Shown here: piece by piece, positions 1 to 8,830 of the stretch | How the letters are laid out: each line of letters begins with the position of its first letter | Position numbering within the stretch: the first letter of the stretch is position 1 | NCBI GenBank assembly: GCA_041737835.1 | Contig: JBGSQY010000040.1 | Reading direction: 5' to 3' (one strand) | DNA: 64,000 nt | Source: Bythopirellula sp041737835 | Lineage (GTDB): Bacteria > Planctomycetota > Planctomycetia > Pirellulales > Lacipirellulaceae | Notes under the pieces: generated by a model | What the model saw: the letters and a program-made list of their open reading frames with translations, nothing else | What the model was told of the DNA's origin: nothing | The model's database searches: none | Translations under genes and position numbers: made by a program

Positions 1-32
1 GACGCACTCCACCACACACCCTCGCGCTTCCC

Positions 33-2279
33 ATGAAAAAAGTTTCTTCCGGCGGCGGCTGGCCAGCCATTTGGTACACGCTACGGAAAGGCCGCGAAGC
101 AGGCGGGCTTTGGAAACTATGGAAGGCGATGCGTTCCAAAAACGCATGCAAGACCTGCGCACTCGGCATGGGTGGACAGCGCGGCGGTATGGTCAACGAG
201 CAAGGGCACTTTCCCGAAGTCTGTAAGAAATCGCTGCAAGCCATGGTCGCCGACATGCAGGGGGCGATCAACACCGACTTCTGGCAACAGTACACCCCCG
301 ATGAGCTCAAACAATTCACCCCGCGCGAGTTGGAAAACTGCGGTCGACTGACGCAGCCTTTGCTCTACTCACCAGAGTTACGGCGTTATCAACCAATTTC
401 TTGGGAAAGTGCCTATCAACGAATCGCCAGCAAATTACGCGAACTCTCGGCCGATGAGACCTTTTGGTATTTCAGTGGCCGCAGCAGCAACGAAGCTGGA
501 TTCTTGCTGCAGATGTTCGCGCGGCTCTACGGCACGAACAACGTCAACAATTGCAGCTTTTATTGCCATCAAGCCAGCGGCGTGGGGCTCACAAGCAGCA
601 CCGGCAGCGGCACGGCCACGATTGCGCTCGAGGATCTCGACGCAGCGGATTTGGTGTTTGTGATCGGCGGCAATCCGGCCAGCAATCATCCGCGGCTTAT
701 GCGCACCTTGATGGAAGTCCGTCGTCGTGGTGGGGAAGTGATCGTCATCAATCCCATCATCGAAACGGGCCTCGTCAATTTTCGCGTGCCGAGTGATTTG
801 CGTTCGCTGTTTTTTGGAACCAAGATCGCCAGCCTTTATGTGCAGCCACACATTGGTGGGGATCTCGCGATGCTTACGGGCATTGCCAAACGGATCGTCG
901 AACTGAATGCCCACCTGCCGAGCTTCTTGGAACAATACTGCAACAACTGGCCGGAACTCAATCAGAATCTCGCCGACACTTCTTGGGGTGAGATTATCTC
1001 GAAGTCGGGCGTCACGTTTGAAGAGATCGATGCGATCGCCCAGCGGTATTCGAAATCGCAAAACGCGGTTTTTAGTTGGACGATGGGCATCACGCACCAT
1101 GTCCACGGCGTGCAAAACGTACAAGCCATTGCTAACTTGGCACTGCTGAGGGGGATGGTAGGTCGTCCCGGCGCAGGATTATTACCGATTCGCGGGCATT
1201 CCAACGTGCAGGGGATCGGTTCGGTTGGTGTCACTCCCAAGTTGAAAGATGCGATTTTTGACAGGTTGCAAACTCATTTTGGCGTGACGCTCCCCACGAC
1301 GCCGGGACTCGACACGATGGGTTGTATGGAACAGGCCACGGCGGGCAAACTGAAGTTCGGTTTGTGCTTGGGTGGAAATCTGTACGGTTCCAATCCCGAC
1401 GCCACATTCGCGCAAAAATCGCTTGAGAAGCTCGATATGCTCGTATATCTGAGCACAACTCTCAACACGGGCCATGCTTATGGCTTGGCACGCGAAACGA
1501 TTATTCTGCCCGTGCTCGCGCGCGATGAAGAACCGCAAGCCACCACACAAGAGTCGATGTTCAATCTCGTGCGATTGAGCGACGGCGGCCCACGCCGCCA
1601 CGCGGGCCCCAAAAGCGAAGTCGAAGTCATCGCCACAATCGCGCACAACATCGCCCAAGGCGAGCCCGCTTCAGCGGGCGGTGCAGCGGGCTGCGTAAAC
1701 GCTGGTTTGAAATCCATCGATTGGAAATCCATGCGCAACACAGGCCGCATCCGCGAAGCTATCTCAGCCATTGTCCCCGGTTTCGACAAAATCAAAGACA
1801 TCGACCGCACGAAAGAGGAATTCCAAATCGCCGGCCGCACGATCCACGAGCCCAGCTTTCCGACTCCCGATGGCAAGGCTGTGCTGCATACCCATGAATT
1901 ACCAGAACTTTATGGGGCTATCCCTGGCGAACTGCGCCTCATGACGATTCGTAGTGAAGGGCAGTTCAATACCGTCGTGTATGAGGATTACGATCTCTAT
2001 CGCGGCGTGCCCGATCGTCGAGTTATTTTGCTTCACCCCGATGATGTTACGGTATTCGGACTGGACGAATCAACAACGGTGTCTGTCCACGGACCAGCAG
2101 GCTTGATGAGCGGTGTGCGTATTCATGGCTTCCCCCAAATCAAACCAGGCAACGCGGCCATGTACTATCCCGAATGCAATGTCCTGGTCAGTCGTCATCT
2201 CGACCCCGATAGCAAAACCCCTGCTTTTAAGTGCGTGGTGGTAACATTAACTCCTGAAACAACACCTGTGGCCGTGTAG
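33..2279 (+). CDS. FdhF/YdeP-family molybdopterin oxidoreductase
   Basis: A 748-residue protein that aligns by eye along its length with E. coli YdeP: the GRLTQPL stretch, the substrate/cofactor loop GRSSNEA, IGGNPASNHPR, GMGIT-type TMGITHHVHG, RGHSNVQG and a C-terminal molydopterin dinucleotide-binding region with YFPECN near its end. Family members are formate-dehydrogenase-like molybdoenzymes of poorly defined substrate. Cys39 and Cys42 (CKTC) sit where YdeP has CPGC and may hold an Fe-S cluster. The ATG at 33 gives the family-typical N-terminus (GGGWPAIW), although the frame stays open to the left edge. An extra Gly/Ala-rich segment around residues 544-554 is encoded by a palindrome (see repeat at 1663). 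Cytoplasmic; no signal peptide. Identity as family is firm, substrate unknown. Confidence 0.9.
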   Translation: MKKVSSGGGWPAIWYTLRKGREAGGLWKLWKAMRSKNACKTCALGMGGQRGGMVNEQGHFPEVCKKSLQAMVADMQGAINTDFWQQYTPDELKQFTPRELENCGRLTQPLLYSPELRRYQPISWESAYQRIASKLRELSADETFWYFSGRSSNEAGFLLQMFARLYGTNNVNNCSFYCHQASGVGLTSSTGSGTATIALEDLDAADLVFVIGGNPASNHPRLMRTLMEVRRRGGEVIVINPIIETGLVNFRVPSDLRSLFFGTKIASLYVQPHIGGDLAMLTGIAKRIVELNAHLPSFLEQYCNNWPELNQNLADTSWGEIISKSGVTFEEIDAIAQRYSKSQNAVFSWTMGITHHVHGVQNVQAIANLALLRGMVGRPGAGLLPIRGHSNVQGIGSVGVTPKLKDAIFDRLQTHFGVTLPTTPGLDTMGCMEQATAGKLKFGLCLGGNLYGSNPDATFAQKSLEKLDMLVYLSTTLNTGHAYGLARETIILPVLARDEEPQATTQESMFNLVRLSDGGPRRHAGPKSEVEVIATIAHNIAQGEPASAGGAAGCVNAGLKSIDWKSMRNTGRIREAISAIVPGFDKIKDIDRTKEEFQIAGRTIHEPSFPTPDGKAVLHTHELPELYGAIPGELRLMTIRSEGQFNTVVYEDYDLYRGVPDRRVILLHPDDVTVFGLDESTTVSVHGPAGLMSGVRIHGFPQIKPGNAAMYYPECNVLVSRHLDPDSKTPAFKCVVVTLTPETTPVAV
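1663..1692. repeat. Palindromic unit inside the oxidoreductase gene
   Basis: AGCCCGCT at 1663-1670 is followed by its complement AGCGGGC at 1673-1679 and again by AGCGGGCT at 1685-1692, so two alternative hairpins can form. The unit stays in frame and codes for a Gly/Ala-rich segment in a region where E. coli YdeP has nothing comparable. It resembles a REP-like element tolerated inside a coding region. Confidence 0.6.
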
Positions 2280-2322
2280 ATTTTCGATTGCCCGCGTTCT
2301 ATCCGCGAGAGATAATCAAATT

Positions 2323-2568
2323 ATGAATACGTCTGTCCCCCACCTTCTGGAAGCGGCCCTCACTTTGACCGAAAGTGATCGCGCTCATCTTGCCTATCAG
2401 TTGCTTAGCAGCCTCCCCATGCCCGGACTGTCCTGCGAAGACGCAGGATTTGCTGCTGAAGTTGAACGACGAATCACTGAGTTTGAGGCGGGACATGTAT
2501 CGGCCTCAAGCCTCGATGATGTGACCTTGCGAGTCCAGGGTGCTTTGGCAAGCAGGAAGTCTCGATGA
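2323..2568 (+). CDS. Addiction-module antitoxin, RelB-like (TIGR02574/PF09720 type)
   Basis: An 81-residue protein with the signature helix of the 'putative addiction module component' family: a stretch reading LTESDRAHLAYQLLSSLP near residue 20, followed by an acidic middle and a V-E-R-R-I-x-E-F segment. Such proteins bind and neutralise a ParE/RelE-type toxin and usually repress their own operon. The stop codon overlaps the start of the next gene by four bases (ATGA at 2565-2568), the standard arrangement for translationally coupled antitoxin-toxin pairs. The pair sits alone between a metabolic gene and a peptidase gene, with 43 bp before it. Family assignment is by motif reading only. Confidence 0.8.
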   Translation: MNTSVPHLLEAALTLTESDRAHLAYQLLSSLPMPGLSCEDAGFAAEVERRITEFEAGHVSASSLDDVTLRVQGALASRKSR

Positions 2569-2867
2569 AGCCGCAAGTTTTGCCCGTTGCCGAGGCAGAG
2601 CTTTTGCAGGCTGTACTATGGTATGAAAATCAACGTGAAGGACTTGGGGAAGAATTTTATGATCAAGTCCTTCATGCGATGGAAGAGATTGGTAAAAATC
2701 CACAGCGATTTTCCATCTATGAAGGATCGCTGAATTCTCGCCAACTACGACGTGCCATTGTCGATCGTTTTCCTTACGTTGTAATTTATGACTTAAGAGC
2801 CGATTATGTTCTGATTGTCGCCATTGCCCATACAAGTCGGCAGCCTGATTATTGGCTGCAACGATGA
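2565..2867 (+). CDS. ParE/RelE-family toxin
   Basis: A 100-residue protein with the ParE-like layout: an N-terminal helix pair (AEAELLQAVLWYENQREGLG), the segment F-x-x-x-V, then IGKNPQRFSIYEG, an RRAIVDRFPYVVIYDL strand pair and the C-terminal strand IVAIAHTSRQPDYW ending WLQR. ParE members poison DNA gyrase while RelE members cleave mRNA at the ribosome; the RRA..RFPYVV..Y and H-x-x-R-x-P-x-Y-W pattern fits ParE better. It overlaps the antitoxin gene by 4 bp. The reading frame is intact, so the module may be active. Target is inferred, not shown. Confidence 0.8.
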   Translation: MKPQVLPVAEAELLQAVLWYENQREGLGEEFYDQVLHAMEEIGKNPQRFSIYEGSLNSRQLRRAIVDRFPYVVIYDLRADYVLIVAIAHTSRQPDYWLQR

Positions 2868-2918
2868 CCCACGCGGTACTAAATTGATTCACGTATTCAT
2901 TGCAGGCTCGAATATCAT

Positions 2919-4601
2919 ATGAACTGCCAAATTGCCACATTATTTGTTGCCATGGTTCTCATCACGGGACTTCATGCCACCAGTTCCGCCCAAGACAATA
3001 CTGCCGCGGCGCGGGATTTCATCAAGCATTACGAAGAGACCGTCGTCCCCATCGAAATCGCTCTCAGCCGCGCGTGGTGGGATGCCAACACCACCGGCAG
3101 TGACGAAGCGTTTGCGTCTAAGGAAGCTCTCGACAAGCAACTAAACGAGCTGCTGGCTTCGAAGGAAGATTTCGCCAAGCTCAAGCTGATTAAGGCAGCG
3201 CAGATCGATGATCCTCAAGTGGCCCGCCAAATCGAGCTGCTTTATCTGTTGTACCTAGGCAAACAAGTCGACATCAAGCTGCTCAACCGCATGTCGTCGA
3301 AGTCCAACGAGATTGAAAAAACGTTCAACACCTTCCGCGCGCCGGTTGGCGACAAGTCGCTCACTGACAGCCAGGTTCGCGAAGTGCTGCTCAAAAGTCA
3401 GGATTCCGCCGAGCGGCAGGCCGTGTGGGAAGGCTACAAGCTGGTCGGTGAAAAAGTTGCCGAGGATTTGCGCGAGCTCGTCAAGATGCGCAATCAGGCG
3501 GCGCAGCAACTAGGGTTCAAGAATTATCATGTGATGCAGCTGGCGATCAACGAGCAAGATCCCGCTCAAGTGTTGGCGCTTTTTGACGAACTCGATGAGC
3601 TCACGCGCGAACCTTATGCCAATGCGAAGCAGGAAATTGATGCCTCGCTGGCTGTGTATAGCAATATCCCCGTGGATGAGTTGCAGCCCTGGCATTATCA
3701 CGACCCATTCTTTCAAGAGCCTCCCGCCGTCTATGAGGTTGACCTCAGCGGACCCTTTGCGCAGGCCGATATTCTCCAAATCAGCCGCGAGTTCTATCAA
3801 GGCATTGGCTTGCCGATCGACGATGTGATCGAGCGGAGCGATCTCTACGAAAAGCCGGGCAAGAGCCCGCACGCCTTTTGCACCGACATCGACCGCGAAG
3901 GAGACGTGCGCGTACTGGCCAATATCGTTCCCAACGAATATTGGATGGGAACGATGCTGCATGAGTTGGGCCATTCGGTTTACACGAGTAAGTACATCCC
4001 CAGCACGCTCCCTTACTTGCTGCGGGTGAATTCGCACATTCTCACCACCGAAGGGGTGGCCATGATGTTCGAGCGTTTCGCCACGAGTGCCGACTGGCTC
4101 AAAGCCTATGGTGTGAAAGTAGACGACCCCGCGGCCTACACCGCCGCGAGCCATCGCATGCGACGCGACAAGTTGTTGATCTTCTCGCGTTGGTGTCAGG
4201 TGATGTACCGCTTTGAAATGGCCATGTATGAAAATCCCGATCAAGACTTGAACAAACTATGGTGGGATCTGGTCGAGCAGTATCAACTCGTGAAGCGACC
4301 CAAGGATCGCAATGCACCCGATTTTGCAAGCAAGATTCACATCGTCACGGCCCCCGCATATTACCACAACTACATGATGGGCGAACTGTTTGCCTGCCAA
4401 GTCCACGAAGCGATTGCCAAAGAATTGAAACTTCCCGGCGATCCGGCCCAAGCCATCTACACACGCGACCCACGTGTCGGCGAGTTCATGCAGGCAAAAG
4501 TCTTCGATCCCGGCGTGATGCTTCCCTGGAACGAGCTCACCAAGCATGCCACCGGCGAGGAACTCAATGCCAAAGCCTTTGCGGCGGAATTCGGTGAGTA
4601 A
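2919..4601 (+). CDS. Secreted M2-type zinc metallopeptidase
   Basis: A 560-residue protein with an N-terminal signal peptide ending near SSAQ. The zinc site is HELGH at residues 348-352 with the third ligand probably Glu378 (TTEG). The N-terminal region (HYEETVVPIEIALSRAWW and nearby) and overall helical make-up resemble bacterial peptidase family M2, the angiotensin-converting-enzyme-like dipeptidyl carboxypeptidases. The spacing from HExxH to the third Glu is slightly longer than in animal ACE, and M3 oligopeptidases share the same fold, so M3-like is the alternative. Expected location is outside the cytoplasmic membrane, degrading peptides. It follows the toxin-antitoxin pair by 51 bp and is probably transcribed separately. 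Confidence 0.82.
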   Translation: MNCQIATLFVAMVLITGLHATSSAQDNTAAARDFIKHYEETVVPIEIALSRAWWDANTTGSDEAFASKEALDKQLNELLASKEDFAKLKLIKAAQIDDPQVARQIELLYLLYLGKQVDIKLLNRMSSKSNEIEKTFNTFRAPVGDKSLTDSQVREVLLKSQDSAERQAVWEGYKLVGEKVAEDLRELVKMRNQAAQQLGFKNYHVMQLAINEQDPAQVLALFDELDELTREPYANAKQEIDASLAVYSNIPVDELQPWHYHDPFFQEPPAVYEVDLSGPFAQADILQISREFYQGIGLPIDDVIERSDLYEKPGKSPHAFCTDIDREGDVRVLANIVPNEYWMGTMLHELGHSVYTSKYIPSTLPYLLRVNSHILTTEGVAMMFERFATSADWLKAYGVKVDDPAAYTAASHRMRRDKLLIFSRWCQVMYRFEMAMYENPDQDLNKLWWDLVEQYQLVKRPKDRNAPDFASKIHIVTAPAYYHNYMMGELFACQVHEAIAKELKLPGDPAQAIYTRDPRVGEFMQAKVFDPGVMLPWNELTKHATGEELNAKAFAAEFGE

Positions 4602-4749
4602 GCAATTCGTTAAGCAGTTCCCGTTTAGGATGAATCTTGCTGGCAAAGACTTGCTTGCTGGCAACGCTCAACTTACGCTAAGAGTTTAGTTCGCTGCGGA
4701 ATGTAAAATTCTGTACACTCATCCTCTTTGAATTACGCTTCCCCAAGGC

Positions 4750-5358
4750 ATGGCCATGAAACGATTTGTGAGCCTATTCATCGCTGGCTCGTTGTTGGCA
4801 GGATGTCTCTGCATCCGGCCCTTGATTTCCGTGGCACAGCAACCCGTCGGTGACAGTCCTCATCCGTCGACCACTACTGGGGAAATGGATGCCGCGCGAG
4901 AACAGATTTGGAACAGCCCCGAGATGCTCGAAGCGCGGGCTCACATGGAGTTGACGTTCCAAAGGTCCGCCCAGATTACTGACGAGCAAGCCGCTCAGTA
5001 TATGGCCGACCTGAAAGCGATGTCTCCCGAGCAAATGCAAACTTGGCTGCTTCAACATCAAGCTCAACGCGCCCAGGTGCAGCAGGAAGAAGCCCGCTGG
5101 TCGAATCTGCGGCGGGACGCCTCACGGGGAAATTTGCCCGCGCAAAATGTCGGCGGCTTTCGCAATCCCGTGGCAACGCGCAGCAATGTCTCGTCGGGGC
5201 GGCCCGTGACGAGCCCTCCGATTCGGCAACCCCAACAGCCGGTCCAAAAGCCGTTTTCCGACCCCCAGTACGCTCGAGCGCTGAAACCCCTCGTTTCAAG
5301 TCGAGACGTGGCTCGCGCGGAAATCCTGCGCAGTTTTAGCCCGTGGTTCGTCTATTAA
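4750..5358 (+). CDS. Hypothetical secreted protein or lipoprotein
   Basis: About 200 residues, family not recognised. The N-terminus is a basic, hydrophobic export signal with a possible lipobox LAGC (Cys19 counted from 4750); an alternative signal-peptidase I site lies a little later near SVAQ. The start could be the ATG at 4750 or the ATG at 4756, two codons downstream. The mature part is rich in Gln, Ala, Pro and Arg, with one amphipathic helical stretch (residues about 45-120) and a low-complexity Pro/Gln segment. The gene stands 46 bp ahead of another secreted protein, with which it may form a unit. No function can be assigned. Confidence 0.6.
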   Translation: MAMKRFVSLFIAGSLLAGCLCIRPLISVAQQPVGDSPHPSTTTGEMDAAREQIWNSPEMLEARAHMELTFQRSAQITDEQAAQYMADLKAMSPEQMQTWLLQHQAQRAQVQQEEARWSNLRRDASRGNLPAQNVGGFRNPVATRSNVSSGRPVTSPPIRQPQQPVQKPFSDPQYARALKPLVSSRDVARAEILRSFSPWFVY

Positions 5359-5404
5359 AATTGCGCTACGATTTGACCCATTAAACAAAGCAGACGTTTC
5401 AAAT

Positions 5405-6730
5405 ATGAACTCTCATCGCTTATCCCGTATTCTTGGCCTGATGCTCAGCGCCTTAATGCTGTTAGGCACAGCACACGCCCAGGAAATTCGCCAGCCGCTT
5501 CCCAATGGCTCGAGCAATGCGGCCTTGCACTATCAACGGGCGATTTTGTTTCTCGATAACGTCGATCCTGAGTTGAGAAAACTGCTCGACGAACCGCTAT
5601 GGAAGCTTGTCACACCCGACATGACAAGCGATCAACAAAACAAAATCTCGCAGCTTCTTTTCCAGGGTCGCCATGCCTTGCGAGCGGGGATGATTGGCAC
5701 GCAACAGAACGCGGCGGATTTTGGTACCGATTTGCGCGCCTACGGTTCGGCCATTCTTTTGCCACACGTGGAATCGCTGGGGCAATTGGCCAAGCTGATC
5801 GCCCTTTACGGCATGCAGCAGCAGGGAAATGAACAGTGGGCTGACGCCGCGGAAACGTATCTTAGCGTCGTGCGGATGGGACGGCATCTCACCGAGCAGC
5901 CTACACTGGGGGAATCCGCCAAAGGAATTCGCATTCTCGAGACAGGCTATTACAGCATCGTCACCTGGGCCACTCATTGCCCGGATCATAAACTGACTGC
6001 CTCAGCGCGGCTGTCGCTGTTGGCAGCCAACTCCGCATCGGTATCGCCGCTCAACGCGATTAACACCGAAGCCGCGATCGTGGATTTGCGGATCACTCAA
6101 CTCCAAGGAGCTTATCCGAACGGCAACTGGCCAGAAATTTTGCTGGCTACGATTACCGATGTGCCAGAAGCCGAAGACGTTGCCGATTGGCAAGAGTTCG
6201 CCAAATCGCAGGCCATCAAACACGGCGTGCCGGACTCGGTTTTCACGAGCGCCGAAGAGTTCGACAAATTCGCTGATCACATGCGAGAAGTCAACAGGCA
6301 ATATTATGCACGAACGCTCGCGGCGTTGGCTTTGCCACCACAACAAGCCATTCTCACAGGACAAAAAGTCCATACGGAATTCGCCGATCAGTTATTGCGA
6401 ATAGGAAATGCTGAAACGCTCAGCCCTGGCCAGATCGCTGCATTCTATGCGACCCACGAAGCCGCTTTTCGGCTCTTGAATGTGACGCTTGCCGTTTGCG
6501 CTCAACGAGAGGGAGAACTCTTCTCGCCCGATCTCACAAAAGTCGCCGCCACCTTTGGCGGGAAGTTACCCATAAATCCCATCGACGGCAAAGCCGCTCA
6601 GTATCAAGTGAGCAGCGACCGCAACGGTTTTCGTATTTCGTTCCCTGCCATCAAGATTGGCGAAATCGAAGTTCCTCAAGTCGCGTTTGATTACAACTTC
6701 GCCCAAAAAACAAAGAAGACAAACCGCTAA
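5405..6730 (+). CDS. Hypothetical secreted helical protein
   Basis: A 441-residue protein with a clear signal peptide (cleavage near AHAQ, residue 26). The rest is soluble, mostly alpha-helical by composition, with a segment like a TPR helix (WADAAETYLSVVRMGRHL) around residues 145-165 and a C-terminal region with NPIDGK and a beta-rich end, a layout seen in planctomycete secreted proteins of unknown role. No catalytic motif was recognised. Its TAA stop (6728-6730) lies inside the large palindrome 6721-6787 that separates it from the convergent secA paralogue. Function unknown. Confidence 0.65.
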   Translation: MNSHRLSRILGLMLSALMLLGTAHAQEIRQPLPNGSSNAALHYQRAILFLDNVDPELRKLLDEPLWKLVTPDMTSDQQNKISQLLFQGRHALRAGMIGTQQNAADFGTDLRAYGSAILLPHVESLGQLAKLIALYGMQQQGNEQWADAAETYLSVVRMGRHLTEQPTLGESAKGIRILETGYYSIVTWATHCPDHKLTASARLSLLAANSASVSPLNAINTEAAIVDLRITQLQGAYPNGNWPEILLATITDVPEAEDVADWQEFAKSQAIKHGVPDSVFTSAEEFDKFADHMREVNRQYYARTLAALALPPQQAILTGQKVHTEFADQLLRIGNAETLSPGQIAAFYATHEAAFRLLNVTLAVCAQREGELFSPDLTKVAATFGGKLPINPIDGKAAQYQVSSDRNGFRISFPAIKIGEIEVPQVAFDYNFAQKTKKTNR

Positions 6731-6787
6731 TGCACGCTAATCTGCGCTAATGAATTATTAGCGACCATTAGCGTAGATTAGCGGTTT
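6721..6787. terminator. Large palindrome built from CGCTAAT heptamers between convergent genes
   Basis: Three copies of CGCTAAT (6725-6731, 6735-6741, 6745-6751) face three copies of ATTAGCG (6757-6763, 6767-6773, 6777-6783) at about 10-bp spacing, and the outer arms extend to AAACCGCTAAT / ATTAGCGGTTT. The RNA of either strand could fold into one long hairpin. It lies exactly between two converging genes and overlaps the stop codon of the left one, so a bidirectional terminator is the simplest reading; the regular heptamer spacing also suggests protein-binding sites. Confidence 0.6.
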
Positions 6788-6793
6788 ACTTTG

Positions 6794-8737
6794 TTATCCT
6801 GGCGTGTCGAGATAAGGGTCTTGGCCCATGGCCCGCTGAATTTTTTGCCGTTCCTTTTCGTGATAGAGCATAATTTTGCGATCACGAAAGTGCCGTCGTT
6901 CCACCCGGCGCTGGGCTTTGTGAAAAATTTGCTCCATCGACTTGAGCGCTCCCTGTGAGCGCAGGCCCAATTCACGCAGTCGCGTTGCTTTCTTGGGACC
7001 GTAACCAAGGAGCAAAATCTCGTCGTCGAGCGCGAGAAACTGGCGGTACGAACCAGGATCCCCCTGGCGACCGCAGCGGCCAATCAACTGGCGGTCGATT
7101 CGCTTGGCTTCGTGGAGTTCCGTGCAAATGACGTGAATGCCGCCAAGCTCATGCACCCCCGGCCCCAATCGAATATCCGTTCCACGCCCCGCCATGTTCG
7201 TGGCCACGGTGACTTTGCCTTCTTGCCCGGCAGCTGCGACGATTTCGGCTTCACGTGCGACGTGTTTTGCATTGAGTACAACCGGTTCGATACCGCGTTC
7301 AGCGAGCATATTGGCTAGGTGCTCGCTCTTATCAATCGAGCGTGTGCCGATGAGAACCGGCCGGCCTTTTTGATGTTCGGCGATCGCATCTTCAACGACC
7401 CCCAACCACTTTTGGTCGATCGTGCCGTAAACCTGCGTCGGCAACTGCTTGCGGATAGGGGGGCGATTTGTCGGAATCGATTCCACTTTCACACGGTAGA
7501 TTTTTTTCAGTTCGCCGCGGCTCGTTGAGGCCGTGCCAGTCATCCCGCCCAGGCGTTCGTAACGCAGAAACAAATCTTGGATCGTGATCCGAGCCGCCTG
7601 ATTCGTGGCGAACGTGATTTCGACCCCTTCCTTGGCTTCGACCGCTTGATGAATCCCAGCGCGCCACTTACGCCCCTCGGCCATGCGGCCCGTGAACTCG
7701 TCGACGATCACGATTTCACCGTCGCGCACCACGTACTGACGATTGAGAAACATCTCGCGATCGACTTTGATCGCCCGCTGGATGTATTCGTAAATCGATG
7801 ACAAGGGCAAACGATCCATCGCAGTCGGCTTGGGCAGCATCCGCACGAGCTGTCGCCCGGCGAGCGAAAGTTCGACTGTTTTGTCGTCATGATCATAAAC
7901 GTAGTGTTCGTCTTCAATAAAATCGGTCTGCCGCTCGGCAGCCCAGCGATAGGCTTCGGTCGCGATTTTTTCGTCTTCACCTGGAAGAGCACTAATAATG
8001 AGCGGTGTGCGAGCTTCGTCGATCAGAATGCTGTCGGCTTCGTCCACCAGCATGAAATGCAATCCACGCTGCACGGGTTGATCGCCAGCGGCATCGCCCA
8101 CCGTGCCGAGCATTTTGCCGAACAAATCTTGATTGCCTTCACCTTGCGACCGCATGAGCAACCGATCGCGGAGAAAATCGAAGCCCATTTCGTTGGCCGT
8201 GCCGTAGGTCACGTCGCAGGTATAGGCCTTGCGGCGTTCAGGCTGCGGTTGCTGGCCTTGAATCACTCCCACGGTCATACCCAACGCGGAATAGAGTGGT
8301 GTCATCGATTCAGCGTCACGTCGGGCCAGATAATCATTAACGGTTGCCAGATGAGATCCTTTGCCCTCAAGCGCCGCCAGATACATCGGCAATGTCGCGG
8401 TAAGCGTTTTGCCTTCGCCAGTCTGCATTTCGATGATCGAACGATGATGAACGGCCGCCCCACCCAGAATCTGCACGTCGAAATGCCGCATATTCATTTT
8501 GCGGCGACCTGCTTCACGCACGAGGGCAAACGCCTCGACGAGTAGCTTATCGAGCGATTCGCCACTCCGGACACGATACCGCAATCCCAAGCTGGTTTTG
8601 CGCAGGTCGTAGTCGCTGAGCTGCTGCATCTGCGGCTCCAGGGCGTTGACCAGCGGGACATAACTCGCGCAGCGGGCAAGATGATCTCCAAGCTTGGCTC
8701 GGATGGTGCAACTCAAACCACTGGGAATTTTCGACAC
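6794..8737 (-). CDS. Shortened SecA-type preprotein translocase ATPase paralogue
   Basis: A 647-residue SecA homologue, about 250 residues shorter than ordinary SecA. It has the nucleotide site MQTGEGKTLTATLP, the DEAD box VDEADSILIDEARTPL, the conserved TGRMAEGRKWRAGIHQAVEAKEG... region, GMTGTA, and the second motor motifs GRGTDIRLGPGV and IGRCGRQGDPG. After the motor it keeps only the first long helix of the scaffold domain (KAQRRVERRHF) and stops, so the helical wing, the two-helix finger and the zinc-binding tail are missing; the preprotein cross-linking domain also seems short. The reading frame is clean, so this is a stable variant rather than a broken gene. Role: presumably an accessory, specialised ATPase; whether it moves proteins is unknown. 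Confidence 0.85.
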   Translation of the reverse strand: MSKIPSGLSCTIRAKLGDHLARCASYVPLVNALEPQMQQLSDYDLRKTSLGLRYRVRSGESLDKLLVEAFALVREAGRRKMNMRHFDVQILGGAAVHHRSIIEMQTGEGKTLTATLPMYLAALEGKGSHLATVNDYLARRDAESMTPLYSALGMTVGVIQGQQPQPERRKAYTCDVTYGTANEMGFDFLRDRLLMRSQGEGNQDLFGKMLGTVGDAAGDQPVQRGLHFMLVDEADSILIDEARTPLIISALPGEDEKIATEAYRWAAERQTDFIEDEHYVYDHDDKTVELSLAGRQLVRMLPKPTAMDRLPLSSIYEYIQRAIKVDREMFLNRQYVVRDGEIVIVDEFTGRMAEGRKWRAGIHQAVEAKEGVEITFATNQAARITIQDLFLRYERLGGMTGTASTSRGELKKIYRVKVESIPTNRPPIRKQLPTQVYGTIDQKWLGVVEDAIAEHQKGRPVLIGTRSIDKSEHLANMLAERGIEPVVLNAKHVAREAEIVAAAGQEGKVTVATNMAGRGTDIRLGPGVHELGGIHVICTELHEAKRIDRQLIGRCGRQGDPGSYRQFLALDDEILLLGYGPKKATRLRELGLRSQGALKSMEQIFHKAQRRVERRHFRDRKIMLYHEKERQKIQRAMGQDPYLDTPG

Positions 8738-8830
8738 GCTTGACTACCGCGAGATGTCTGGAGCAGAGAAAGAGAATAAGTCCCTCTGAATGATTCCATC
8801 ATACCGGGACACGCGCGGTTGGAGAATGAC

